Below, one piece after another: positions 1 through 11,062 of a DNA stretch of 64,000 bases. Position 1 is the first letter of the stretch. Every line of letters begins with the position of its first letter. Position numbers and translations under genes: made by a program. This DNA is from Spizellomyces sp. 'palustris' (Eukaryota > Chytridiomycota > Chytridiomycetes > Spizellomycetales > Spizellomycetaceae): contig QEAR01000005.1 in NCBI GenBank assembly GCA_006535965.1, positions 425,226-489,225 on the forward strand, in the 5' to 3' direction. Below the pieces are notes generated by a model, which worked only from the letters and a program-made list of their open reading frames with translations, had not been told where the DNA came from and made no database searches.

Positions 1-170
1 ATGCTTCGAATACGGTTGGATTTCGAAAAAAAGGCGTGGTAGCGCCAGGCATCACGGTTTGCCCATGGGTCCTTGACATTGAGACGACCTTCGAGGAAAG
101 GTGGGTTGACCTGCCACTGGCGGAAAGGGAACCAGGCGAACTCTGGGTCAGGACGAATGGGTCCAGACAT
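1..170 (-). CDS. NDUFB3: NDUFB3/B12-like complex I accessory subunit (partial)
   Basis: Read leftward from ATG at 170, an open frame of 56 codons runs off the window edge, so only the N-terminus is present. Near residues 33-44 it carries KDPWANRDAWRY, which resembles the conserved (R)DPW-RNEAWRY block of the NDUF_B12 family. These are small single-span accessory subunits in the membrane arm of mitochondrial NADH:ubiquinone oxidoreductase. The family's membrane helix would follow in the missing part. The start is chosen because it gives the usual short soluble leader (MSGPIRPDPEF). It is divergent from TFC4 with about 670 bases between starts. Family assignment is by motif memory only and no other family with this block came to mind; moderately sure. 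Confidence 0.65.
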   Translation of the reverse strand, partial: MSGPIRPDPEFAWFPFRQWQVNPPFLEGRLNVKDPWANRDAWRYHAFFSKSNRIRS

Positions 171-836
171 GCTGGGCTTTATGTACTTTGCTGTCGGTGT
201 AGGAATGGATGAACCGAACCTTGCTCCTTTACGCTACTGTTGGCGATGACTTTGGCAAGTGGCAAGCACCCGATAAGTTGCAAGCCGCGCGGTGAGGTCT
301 GGCCTCGTTGCCATGACCATGTTTATCACGTGACTCTCAGATCCACCGCGCTTTCGTAATCTCGGACTTTTTGAAGGACTTGAAGGTGCGTCGCCGACGG
401 CAAGGATCATATTTTAGTGTAGTCATCTGTGAAGAAAAATAGAAGGGAACAGTAATTGTGCGCAAAAAATGAGGTTATGGCCATGGAAGGCGTGGGATGA
501 ATCCAATTGGGAAAGTACGATGCTGTAGCGCGCTGCAGTAGCGCTGAAACATTATAGACCGCTCTACCGGCATTTTGAGATGCAAAGAATGACCGATGCT
601 ACGGCATCTGTAGTAGCATTCTCTGCCTCTCCTTTCGTGCCATTCAGTTCGTCATGATATGGCGATGGTTGATGTTGATTCCAATAGAAGGATATAATCG
701 GATATAGTGCACTTATGATTCCAGCCGCCAGTTGAGGCAGCACTGCTCGCTGCAGGATCTCCGGTGCTTTGCAAAGTGATCTGGACCGTGCTACATTCGT
801 CCTCGTCGGTACAGACGACAGTGCTGTTTCCATAAA
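171..836. other. Intergenic region between NDUFB3-like and TFC4
   Basis: Divergent promoter region of about 670 bases. It contains a CACGTG palindrome at 327-332 inside ATCACGTGAC. A leftward open frame covers 564-1172 but overlaps the first TFC4 exon and shows no recognisable domain. No RNA gene seen. Confidence 0.6.
327..332. promoter_or_regulatory. CACGTG palindrome (E-box/CBF1-type candidate)
   Basis: CACGTG within ATCACGTGAC, 157 bases upstream of the NDUFB3-like start. Fungal bHLH factors such as Cbf1 bind this core; function here is inferred from position and recurrence in other promoters of the window. Confidence 0.35.
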
Positions 837-3800
837 ATGGAGGAGGGCGATACCTCCTTTCTGGACATACTCAACGCTGACCCCCATGCGGTAGCCAACC
901 TTATACCCGGATCGCATCATTCGACCGTTCCTCCAGCTCAAACCCAACCCTATGCACACACAGCTACATGGCAAGCACAACACGGTTTTGGAGGCGTTTG
1001 GACTGGTCATGAGGAGGGTGGGCTGGAAGACGCGGAAGGAGAAGACGAAGAAGAAGATGACGACGAGGAAGCAGGGTTGCGTGGGGATGCCGAATTTACC
1101 GAACCACAGGAGGAACCAGACGATATCCCGGATGATGTTGGGTAAACCATTCTCTTCAAATGTCTGATGCATTGCGAATGGATGGCTAAGTGTTCACCTG
1201 CTATATATGTCCACTAGACGTCAAATGGATCAAGCAACGGCAGAGGTTGGGATCAAAGATCATTCACAAATTCTCTGGGAAGAGGATGAAGAGGCCATGC
1301 GCGAGATTCAGGAATCTGTAGGAGAACTAGATGGTGATTGGGAAGGGATTGGGCGTCGAAGACGGAAACGTGGACGGGTCTGCGTTATACCTACCGGCCT
1401 CCTTGACAAGCAACCAGCTACTGATGCCAGTGTTGGTGTTTTCAGGGTAAACGAAAAAAAAGAACCGAACTGAGTGAAGCTCAAGCCGAGATTGTAGGCC
1501 AGGCAAATATTGCCTATTCGCAGGGCGACTACACACGCGCAGTAAAGCTTCTTCATGAAGTCATTCAGTCCGCCCCAAATGCGTATCAGGCTTGGGTAAC
1601 GCTGGCTATGGTCCATGATGAGCTGGGTGATGCGGTGAAAGCTATGCGTACCTATATGATGGCCGCCCATATCTCACCGAAAGATGGCGATCTGTGGAGA
1701 CGATTGGGAGTCATGTCAAGGTGAACCTCCGTGGCTGCCGAGATCTGGCTACGTCTGTTCGTTTTTTGTTGACAGGTGATCTATAGAAAGTTTGGTCACA
1801 ATGAGCAAGCCCTATACTGTTACTCAAAAGCCATCAGTGCAGACCCAACGGATGTGGATGCACTTTGGGATCGATCGGTTCTCTACTATGAACGGAGGAT
1901 GCTGCAGAAGGTAACGGCTAAAGGAGGTTTTCTCTTCTTTGATCATTCTAATGAAAAATATACCACTCTCGAATAGGCAATAGATGACTTGCAGGCCATT
2001 TTGGATCTTATCCCGCACAACATGCCCGTGGTTAAGCAACTTTGCAAAATTTACCTAGACCTCAACGACGCCGTCAAGGCCATTGCTCTTTTTGAAGGTG
2101 CTATGAACGCAGACATCGCACACCCTCTCCAAGTACTGGATGATTCAGACGAAGAGGGGGACGATGCTAATGAGGAGGTCATTGGTGGGATAAGCATGGG
2201 CGCGCGGACTGCTGTTGTTCGCACCCGAATGAGATACGAAGAACTCAACATGCTTGCGGAGCTTTACATAGAAGTTGGGGAGCATGAAAAAGCTTTGAAT
2301 GCCATCGTACAAGGCACACGACGACTTCAGGGTCGTGCTCATGAGACACATTGGGATCAGTTTGATGATGACCGAGAGTTTTTGCAGGGGTCTCTACCGG
2401 ACAGGATGGATCTTCCGATTGATTTACAGGTCAAACTGGGTATTTGCCGGCTGTGGCTGGATCATGCCGAAGTGGCCAAGGTGAAAACCCATCACAGCTA
2501 GCGTTCAGTATATCCCTTATTAAATTCGTCTCCAGGCACATTTCCGACCGCTTTACGCACGTCCTATCAACGATTACACGGAATTATACTTCGATGTTGC
2601 CGAAGCGTATATGGGAAAGCGGATGTTCACAAGTGCTTTGGCTGTGTTTGAAGTCTTAAGAAACAATCCCCAGGTTGGTGAAATGCTCCCTATCCAACTT
2701 TGCTGATCCTTCTTGATACGTCTAAATTAAGAGAATCGTTCATGCAGACTGACACACCGGCCATATGGAGCAAAATGGCCTTTTGTTACCAGCAGCTGGG
2801 AAACCTGGAGCTCGCAGCAGAACTTTACTCGGCTGGTATGAAGTCGGCAGTACGCAGATGCGCGACCAGTCTCCTTATTAAACGATGTTTCTAGTCCTCG
2901 ATGCAGCGCCTGATGATTTTGACGTAAAGTTGGCACTTGCTGGAGTATATGAAGAGCTGGGCGAAGAAGATCGCGCCTTCGAATTAGTATCTGAAGGTAC
3001 TATCCTACACTCATATCAACGATTGTCGCTACCTCCCTAAGGCACTTGAATTCCACAGTGGACACTCAGTCTCGAGCAGTGGAGGAAGAAGAAAGGGCGA
3101 AAGAGAGTGAACAATCACAAACTCAGTCCGCCTCACATCCATCCTTTATTCGCGAAAAAGACCCAACGGGGAAACCAATTCAGGATCGAGCAATAGCAGA
3201 GGCGGCCGAAGCTGCTCGACAACGGGAAAACAGGGCTAGCTACCAAAAGTTGCTCCAATTGTATCCCAAAGGCAAAGACAGGATAGCGAGGGTATGGGTG
3301 GCCGACTATTTGGAGGTTTTTGCTTTGTGAATTGCTCTTGACCGTTAGTGAACACATAGGCCGACCTTCTGCGGACAACTCGAAAGCTTTTGACCCGGTT
3401 TCAGAATACTAGAGCTTTTTATCCAGTACGTTCAATCGGTCCTTGTCTTGGGCAGGATGGTAAATAACATAAATAACTGTTTTCATTCTCAGTCAGATAG
3501 GGTGAGCGTCATTATATTTTTGTACTCAGCAAGTGAATCAATCCGGTCCAAATTTGACGGCCGCTATTGCATTAGGCCAAGGTGTTTACTGGATTGAATA
3601 ACCGACGAAAGCGGCGAACTGCTACCATGGACGAGGAAATTAATGACTTGACGCGGCGATTGCGGCCAGGTCAGCCTGGTCATTTGGTGTTGTTTATTCG
3701 AGGTTGTTAGTTCTCATCTGGGTCTTAATTTGTACTCCAGAATTGCTGGTGGACACGGAGCAGAGAATCGACCGCCCCCCGCCAAACATTTCTTCATTCC

Positions 3801-4998
3801 AGGGACTCACTTTTGATGAATGGTACGACGTGTTCGTAAAGGTAGGTATTCCACTTCATGAAATGGTTTCCTATGTTGGAAGCAACTTGACAGAGCCGCA
3901 ACCACAGTACGCGTACGTTGCGGTTATGGATGGGAAGGAAGACGAGGCTCAGGCAACACTGAAAGCAGCTTTTGATGCAAACGTATTTTATCACGATGAG
4001 CTGCGGAAGGTCCGGTTAAGACTGCATATGATATGTGAGCTCGAATAGCTTTAGCGACCTGCTCTCCACTTGAAATGTTTTAACTTACTCGTCATTATGT
4101 TCAACCCCTCAGCCGTTGCCATTTACGCCGGGAACGCTGCACGGGTAACAGATATATGCCGGTGGTTCTGCCAATACCGCCCATTTTCAAACGATGTTTA
4201 TCGATTGTACTCGGCTATGCAAGCAGGGTAAGTTTCCCTTGCTTCTTAAAACCTCCAGGGCACATTTTCTCAGATGCACATGTTGAACGCAGTGGATCCG
4301 AAGCAGTATCATGTTACGCAATGAATAGCAGTGTAAAATATTTTATGAGGCAACTCAAGGCAATGAACAAAGCCGGCAAAGCACACCCTAATAAACCGGA
4401 ATACGAGAATGCTCTGTTGATGACGACGTATGGGCATATTTTGCAGGCTGGGAGGAGTTATTTGGGCGCAATTGGTAGGTTTCCACTAAGAAACTCCAGC
4501 ATCACATGCTAAATTTTTGAAATGTGGTTGACCTATCTGCAGCGTTCTACCTAAAAGCATACCACCTCTGTCCCAACGATCCTCTGATAAACTTTTCCCT
4601 GGGCCTTGCCCATTTGCACCGGGGCATGCAGCGCAAAAGTGATAACAGGCATATGCACATCATGCAGGGCTTTACCTTTATCATGCGGTATTATGAGCTG
4701 CGGGATGAAAATGTGGAGGCTTCATATAATGTCGGTAGAGCCTTCCATCAGATTGGTATGGTCCACAGTGCGTCGCTATTTGGAATTGCTGGGTAATCTG
4801 ATGCTTTTTTTGACAGGCTTGACTCATCTGGCAATACCGTATTATGAAAAGGTTCTGCAAGGATCAGATAAAGGTAAAGCTGTGGATGCAGCACAGGATT
4901 TGAAAGGGGAGGCAGCCTACAACTTGTCCATGATTTATGTGGGGAACGGGTCGATGGGGTTGGCAGAGCAATTGCTGAAAAAGTATTGCACCTTTTAA
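837..4998 (+). CDS. TFC4: Transcription factor IIIC subunit 4 (TPR protein)
   Basis: Subunit of TFIIIC, the RNA polymerase III factor that binds tRNA-gene box A and recruits TFIIIB. The spliced protein has an acidic N-terminus, a basic stretch (RRRRKRGR joined to GKRKKR), then arrays of TPR repeats beginning around 1490, an acidic loop near 2140, a second TPR block, and the conserved end (block MHIMQGFTFIMRYYELR at about 4650, then LTHLAIPYYEKVL). It stops at TAA 4996-4998. Exons I could phase include 837-1141, 1218-1377, 1446-1720 and 1787-1909; about 17 in all. The stretch 3420-3700 holds small exons whose borders are unsure. One intron (1378-1445) starts with the weak donor GTCTGC. Start ATG 837 opens the acidic leader and is preceded by no other in-frame exon I can see. 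Identity is firm from overall TPR layout and C-terminal blocks. Confidence 0.9.
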
Positions 4999-5289
4999 GT
5001 GAGGTCTTGCTGAGTCCTGGGGCTGTTAGTGTTTGACAGCAGCAGTGATGCTCCGAAGGTTTTAATGGGAGCACCCCTTGTAAAATAGTCTAATGTATAG
5101 ATAAAGAAACACAAGAGCACAACCAACGTGCACACTGAAATAAAAATGAGGATATATCACCATGTTAATTGTTGTCACGACCTAACTCTAGGTTATTTTG
5201 TAGTGCCCCCATAGTCCTGACACAAGGGTTCTGTATCTACACATCCTTCGCTTGGTGCTTCTTGAATGGCCACCCTGAAGAATTGTCTG

Positions 5290-5896
5290 TCAGCACTGGA
5301 TATCAAAACCTGGGACAATGTACACGAACATACAATCGGGGATGGGTTCAATCCATTGTCTTCCTTCCTTTGCTAGCTGCTCTTCCCACATGGCTTTGAA
5401 AGCAGGGTCCTGATAGATAGACGTTTACAAGCAGACTACTGCAAGAGCATGCGCGTATAAACTTACGTGGAATTCCCTTGACCATAGCATGGAGGGGATC
5501 CATCTATCGGGATATCTGTGTCGAAGCTGAAGTAGAGAGGATAAGATTAGTGAGAGGGTAAAAGATAGGTGCTCCGTACTTTGGGTTGCTCATTCCAAGC
5601 CGGTCGAGGCCTCCCAAACAGCACCCACTCGAGGATCGACACCTTCCCGCAACCTGGTGCATTACCCACCTCATGATTCGCCGAAAAGTTCCAAACAAGA
5701 GCCAAAAGACCCGCAATTCCAGCGCCTGTTATTAACGAGTTCGTCACTACCCTCTTTGGCGACGGCCACCATCCGCCTAGTTAACAAAACAACCAGTCAA
5801 CACGCGTTACTACTACTCCATGCGGTCTTTTCAATGCTACGCACCAGTGTACGACCAGACCCACTTGGGGTAAGGGTATTTTCCACCTCCTCCCAT
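5290..5896 (-). CDS. Small conserved mitochondrial-type membrane protein
   Basis: Four exons (5896-5845, 5776-5670, 5526-5467, 5409-5290) join in phase to 112 residues. The N-terminus MGGGGKYPYPKWVWSYTGGW is followed by WPSPKR, one hydrophobic span (about residues 30-48, LITGAGIAGLLALVWNF), then SANHELRHRYPDRWIPSMLW. This matches the pattern I remember from small fungal proteins: K-x-P-K-x-VW...GGWW, a helix, S-A-D-x-E, then R-x-IPSM-x-W. I know no agreed name; an inner-membrane respiratory-complex role is only a guess. An unspliced reading through 5669-5527 looks open but breaks the conserved block, so that stretch is called an intron. It shares a 223-base bidirectional promoter with BCS1, also mitochondrial. 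Gene model good, function unknown. Confidence 0.7.
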
Positions 5897-5988
5897 GATT
5901 GCCTGTGTGTCGATGGGATGGAGTTAATTTGCAAAGTCAGCCAAAAACTTGGACTTTGCTGTTGACCAGCAAGTTGTGGTCATCGGGG

Positions 5989-5994
5989 CACGTG
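5989..5994. promoter_or_regulatory. CACGTG palindrome in bidirectional promoter
   Basis: GGCACGTGAG lies between the start of the small membrane protein (5896) and BCS1 (6120). Candidate bHLH site; inferred only. Confidence 0.35.
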
Positions 5995-6119
5995 AGTGGC
6001 TTTTCACGATTACGAGACCCGGGATTAGATTACCATGGCAACAAGTGACTAACCCGCATATTACGCGAGCGCTCCGATCGTGACGTTTCTTGACCTTGGA
6101 ATTGGGGGGTTGAAGGCAG

Positions 6120-8196
6120 ATGCATAGAACGGCTTTCGGTAGACAGAAATACACTGTGGCTCGTACATGTAGGGGAATCATGTCATCGCATCTTGGAATA
6201 CGCCTAGCATGTCTTCGCCAGTCCCCCTTTGTCCCCGCTTCGACGTCTTTGTTGTTGTGGAACGTTCTTCCTCTTCGCTCACTATCGACGGGACAAGGAC
6301 CAGGAACCGAGTTAGTGCCCAGAGATGGAGAACACGGCACAAGAGGACTTGGAAGAATTGTGGGTATGGTTGCTGAGAAAGTTGGCGTGGAGAGCAATCA
6401 ATTTGCAACTGGAGGTTTTTAATCAGCTTGACCAAAATTCATTCATATGGATCCGTCTGAGCTGACTATCAATTCGGATGCTAGGCCTGACACTTGCTGT
6501 ATTCGGTGCTGTTATTGCCAGTGCTGGCGTCCTATGGCGATACCTGTGGGAATTCTTGCAAAAGCAGCTCATTGTCAGCGCCGAGTTTGATAGTCGGTTG
6601 GTGAATGCTAATGTGACGGACCTGAGGTTGCCCTCAATTAATCATTACAATTTCTTGGACTAAATCTAGCGATGAAGCGTATAGCTGGCTTCTATCATTT
6701 TTGGCGGATCACCCCATGTCGCAAAGGTATCCGAGTTTGCTCAAAGCTCCCCTGAGCGCCATTCTTACAATTGCTCTTTATCAGAACGACCCGGTTCAGC
6801 GTCACCACTTCTATCAAACCGGGGCAAAAAAGTGACAATGAGCAGGGAGACGCATATCTAAATCTTCCTCGTGTATACTTTTTACCCTCCCCCGGTAGGC
6901 AATTGGTTCAGTGAGATCATTCAGTCCTGCCTATGAACACATCGTCGTAGGGACACACCTCTTCACCTTCAATAAGCACATTCTCTGGCTCTCCCGTGAA
7001 CGAGCCAAACCCCCCGCAGGCGGCGCCCCCACGGCTTCCCTCGAGCGCATAACCATCAACGCCTTGGGCCGGAATCGCAAAGTCTTGGAATCCCTCGTCC
7101 GAGAATCTCAAAAGCTCTTTATAGAAAAAGATCGATGTCGCACCGTCATATATGCTGCGGATCAGTATGGTAACTGGCGACGGATACGGAGTAGGCCGAT
7201 ACGACATTTGAGTACTATTGTGCTCGATGAAGGGATCAAGGAATTAGTGCTTAAGGATGTGACAGAATTTCTGGCAAGTGAAAGATGGTATGCCGACCGA
7301 GGAATCCCATACAGGAGAGGCTACATGTTCTATGGAAAGCCTGGGACAGGGAAAACTAGTTTCGTGACTGGTAGGTGTTGGTGGCATTTTCAATGTCAAA
7401 TGGCCGTACTAAATGTGCCTTGTCATTAGCACTGGCAGGAGAGCTCAAGCTCAACATTTACGTCATCAGCCTCGCCAACCGCGGTCTTACAGACGAGAGT
7501 AGGGAACCTGTGCACTTGTAGTTCCCACCGCTCCAATACTTTTGCTTACACCAGGTTCCAGCCTTAACAGAGCTCATGGTCGATACCCCGCCGCGCTGTA
7601 TCCTCCTCTTGGAAGATATCGATGCCGCATTCGTCTCGCGTACCATAACGGGTGCGACCACAGGCGCAGGACAGAGCAATGCAACCATCGGAACGAATGT
7701 GACATTTTCGGGGTTACTGAATGCGATTGATGGTGTTGCAGCACAGGAGGGCCGGTTAGTATGTATGACTACCAATCATTTGGAGAAACTGGATCCGGTA
7801 TGTCAACAAGTGGTACAATTCAAGTAGACGAGCGGGTCTCATATTGTTCTTTGGCAGGCCCTAATTCGTCCCGGCCGAGTAGATCTCAAAGTCCTCTTTG
7901 ATCTGGCAACCAAGTACCAAGCCCGTGAGCTCTTTATCCAGTTCTACCCGCACACGAATGGTGAACCGCCATCCGTTCCGGGCATGTTAACCTTGAGAGC
8001 CGATGATTTAGTGCAATTGGCAGAAGCCTTTGCCAAGAAGATCCCAGACAGGGTTCTGTCCATGGCACAGATTCAGGGATTTTTGATGAAATATAAGAGT
8101 AATCCTTGGGAAGCGGTGAAGAAGGTCGACGAATTATTGAATGCTGTGCAAAAAGGGGGCGCTGACGATGTAGCGCCGATATTAAAGGAATTGTAA
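6120..8196 (+). CDS. BCS1: Mitochondrial AAA chaperone BCS1
   Basis: Inner-membrane AAA ATPase that moves the folded Rieske iron-sulphur protein across the membrane during cytochrome bc1 assembly. Eight exons (6120-6414, 6485-6596, 6670-6726, 6785-6894, 6912-7370, 7430-7498, 7562-7797, 7858-8196) splice in phase to 558 residues. Order: N-terminal region, one membrane span near residues 99-118, BCS1-specific domain, AAA domain with Walker A YGKPGTGKTS near residue 330 and Walker B CILLLEDIDAAF, then the sensor segment LIRPGRVDLKV. Yeast Bcs1 is about 456 residues with its span nearer the N-terminus, so this protein carries roughly 50 extra leading residues; a second ATG at 6180 would remove 20. 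BCS1 normally uses an internal import signal just after the span. Identity is firm, start uncertain. Confidence 0.92.
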
Positions 8197-8395
8197 CATA
8201 AATGTCAAGTAGTCATCTTGATTCAACTGAATAGGCCCGTGGCTGGCTTTAGAGGATTTTAATAGCAATGAGGCATTGGATAGAATCAATATTTTGGAAA
8301 AACTTGCTCACAATCAAATACTAGACAAAAATCAAGGCGTTATTGGTTCCCAATGCCTACGCCGTACACAAAATAGAATCACACAATGCCCTAGT

Positions 8396-9538
8396 CTACT
8401 GGGAGTCCTCCTTCTTCTCCTTAGTGTCCACAGCAGCGTACCCCTCCGCCGTGTAGATTGGCAATTTGTCATCTTCCACAGGTTCAAAGGTCACTGCGGC
8501 AATGAAGGGGGACTGTTCTTCCACCACCGCGTAAATGGCAGGCTTAGAGAAGATGCCCAGAACGAAGTGGCTAATGGCGAGCGCAGTAGCGCCCAAAAAT
8601 ACACCAAAGAGGACGCTGAAGGCCACCTTGGCGACGTACGGAAGCTTGTGGAACCAGTGGGCAATCTTCTTGCCAAGGCAGGCACGGGACTTTTCGCGGT
8701 GGTGCTGGCCGGCTATAACGAAACCAGTAGGTTGAGCAAATGCAGCGCATAAATGCATATCAGGCAAGTAATAACACATACCCTTGAGGGCCTCCATGGC
8801 TTTTCCAGACGCAGCACAAGGCTTCTGGCGCACAATGCTACCGTCAGGGTGAATCTCAATGACCTGCTGAATAGCGTTGTTCTGTACAACTTCTTTGCCG
8901 TTAACCTCGGTGATTTCCTCCGTGATGACAAGACGAGTGAGCTCGACTTGACCGTTGGAGGCAGTGTCTCCGGCTACGTGAACCTTCATGCCAATAAGAC
9001 CAGTATCAAAGGCAGAAGCAAGCTCTTGCTTTGTGAACTTTTCGCCCTCAGCCGTCACACCAGTAACCACATCCGCTTCAATCTGGTGCGAGTGATACAT
9101 GCGTCAGTATAATGTTGCAGCAAATGTGACAGTTTATATTCTCACACGTTACCTTAAGGTTAGACATGCCCATGGGGACAGGAACACCGTTCACCAAGAC
9201 ATTTCCTTTGGGTCCGACATCAAAAACAACAACAACATCGTGAATCCTGGCGGCCAGCAATTTTCCCTCCTCGTCCTTCTGGTCGTCCTTTACATCAACG
9301 ACTTGGTCAACCCGTTCCACACGAACAGCGAAACGGCCATAGTCATTCTCATTGTCGATAGCATAAAGATCCAGCGAGGTAGCATGGAGGTCCTTTATCT
9401 TTGGAAGAGGGTTGGCAAAAACGGAGGCTGACAAACAACGACAAGCGTGAGCAGTCCAAGCCAAATGTGGCGCCATGTTTACTCTTACACACCTAACAAG
9501 GTCAACACCGTCAACCACAATGCTACAGTCCTGGCCAT
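8396..9538 (-). CDS. Orphan type I membrane protein with cleavable signal
   Basis: Four exons (9538-9493, 9427-9153, 9082-8782, 8712-8396) join in phase to 312 residues. The first exon encodes most of a signal peptide, MARTVALWLTVLTLL, completed by ASVFA after the intron. Then comes a luminal or extracellular part of roughly 220 residues, rich in Val, Asp and Glu and probably beta-rich, a short basic stretch (HHREKSRACLGKK), a hydrophobic segment near residues 240-265 (VAFSVLFGVFLGATALAISH), and a charged tail of about 45 residues ending KKEDSQ with a YTAEGYAAV element. I recognise no family. A role in the secretory pathway or at the cell surface follows from topology only. ORF-only reading would miss the true start, because the signal peptide is split by an intron. 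It is divergent from the C-CAP gene. Confidence 0.75.
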
Positions 9539-9732
9539 TCTTGACTCTCTTCTGTATGTGTTTGCTAGCTGCAGATGGGTGCTACGAGGTTCAGAAATCG
9601 ATGAAAGATTGGGGGGGAAATGGGTTGGAAACAAATACTCCAGGCTCCCCGATCCCCTTGAAGGCGTCTTATCGTCATCAGCCTTAGCGTCACATGTGCA
9701 GCACGCGTCTCAGATTCCTTACGTAATAAAGT

Positions 9733-9738
9733 CACGTG
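9733..9738. promoter_or_regulatory. CACGTG palindrome in bidirectional promoter
   Basis: TCACGTGA lies between the start of the type I membrane protein (9538) and the C-CAP gene (9807). Candidate bHLH site by position only. Confidence 0.35.
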
Positions 9739-9806
9739 AACGCACGGCGCTGCATCTGGCAGCAGATCTGCACTGTATCGCCTTTCTCTTTGGCATCATC
9801 ATCATC

Positions 9807-10361
9807 ATGGCTGCAAACATTTTCACGCTGCTCAACTCTCGCCCACAGCGTACAACGTACGACTCGCTTTCTTCATCGCCACACGTTATAGCAACTGCCT
9901 CCCCCGTCGCTACTCCCTTTTTCATTACAAACTGCTCAAATACGGCCATTGACCTGGCCCCGGCAAAGGCAGCACAAGTAACCTTAGAGCGATGCAAAGA
10001 CAATGTGCGTGTGTCAATTGGTACCGTGGTGGGCACCGTGGAAGTTATTAGTTCGAAAGGGGTGGTGGTGAAAATCCAAGGTGGGGCTTATGGAACAGTC
10101 ACAGTGGACACCAGCGAGGACGTGTCTGTACAGTTGCCTGATGAGAACGCGGCTGGATGGACCGTTTACACGAGTAGATGTAAAGGCGTCGTAGTTCAGA
10201 CATCCGATGGCGGCATGTACGCGGTCCCGGACGATGCCGCGTTAGAGAGCGGGAGAACACCGTGGCGATTGAAGAGTACATTGGTAGAGGACAAGTGGGT
10301 AACGGAGCAGTGCAATCTGTACGGCGATAGTCAGCCTAGACAAGTTCCTGCAGGGCGATAA
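9807..10361 (+). CDS. Stand-alone C-CAP/cofactor C-like domain protein
   Basis: Intronless 184-residue protein. From about residue 35 it follows the C-terminal half of cyclase-associated protein (CAP): FFITNCSNTAIDL, VTLERCKDNVRVSIGTVVG, VEVISSKGVVVKIQG, VTVDTSEDVSVQLP, then a strand pair and an acidic-proline end segment. In CAP this parallel beta-helix binds ADP-actin and helps recycle it; tubulin cofactor C has the same fold. Here the helical oligomerisation domain, proline region and WH2 parts of CAP are absent, and the first 35 residues are a short Ser/Thr-rich leader. It could be an actin- or tubulin-binding regulator. Start ATG 9807 is the first ATG preceding the domain; the frame is open further upstream without ATG. 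Fold call fairly sure, partner unknown. Confidence 0.75.
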   Translation: MAANIFTLLNSRPQRTTYDSLSSSPHVIATASPVATPFFITNCSNTAIDLAPAKAAQVTLERCKDNVRVSIGTVVGTVEVISSKGVVVKIQGGAYGTVTVDTSEDVSVQLPDENAAGWTVYTSRCKGVVVQTSDGGMYAVPDDAALESGRTPWRLKSTLVEDKWVTEQCNLYGDSQPRQVPAGR

Positions 10362-11062
10362 ACAACTTGGCCCAAAGCACATGGAACGTTCTTGCTGGCC
10401 TATGGTAGTCGGCTATTGTATCATGGCGTTCGGATAGCTTCAGAATAGAATCTGTATAGACTTGAGGCATGCTTGAATGGTTTACGACATGTATGGTTCA
10501 GGCTAGATACCATCAACCATCCCCAAATTTGGCGCTTCTGCCAATATCTCAAAGTCTTGTTTCGTACAAGCATCCAAAAGTCGGATTTTCACGTGTAGGC
10601 GGCTGTCAAATTCCATGTACCTCAATTTGGGTTAATGGATTTTTGGCTCTCAAGTCCGCGTCCGAATTGCCTTCTTTCCCACAGATATTGCCATCACAAA
10701 CGCAGCCAAGATTCCAAGGCATCCGACTGCCCAAGACACAGCTACCGTCCTCGTTAAGCTTCCCTGGAGTGCAACACAGAGAAGGCGAGTAAGTTGCGGC
10801 TAGCCCTTTTTCACTGCCAAAAACGAGTGTAACTGCGTCGAAGCCTAGCCATTCAAGGTAAATTTTGGGTTTTGAGGGCGGGGAACGGTTGGAAACCACA
10901 GTGTGGGAAAAGATGGTGTCGGTGGACACAAGCCATGACGAACGTATGACCTGGATCGATTCTATATACGAATTTTGTTCTTCGTCAGGCTGGGAAAGCA
11001 TTTGTATCTGCGCCTTGGTCGCTACGGATTCACTCTCTAAACCTTTCGTCCACAGCGCTGAC
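10362..11062. other. Intergenic region upstream of cohesin SA gene
   Basis: About 700 bases between C-CAP and SCC3. Holds another CACGTG at 10590-10595 (TTTTCACGTGTAGG). The frame of the first SCC3 exon stays open upstream to about 10865 and includes an ATG at 10912, so a longer N-terminus cannot be excluded. Open frames 10469-10792 (+) and 10606-11262 (-) show no domain. Confidence 0.5.

Noticed and set aside
564-1172. 202-codon leftward open frame
   Set aside because: Antisense to TFC4 exon 1 and intron 1; no domain and composition typical of a mirrored acidic exon.
5527-5669. Open frame continuing the small membrane protein (NHEVGNAPGCGK...)
   Set aside because: Splicing it out restores the conserved SANHELRHRYPDRWIPSM block in phase, so it is intron read-through.
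5924-6397. 157-codon leftward frame
   Set aside because: Antisense to BCS1 exon 1 and the promoter; no domain.
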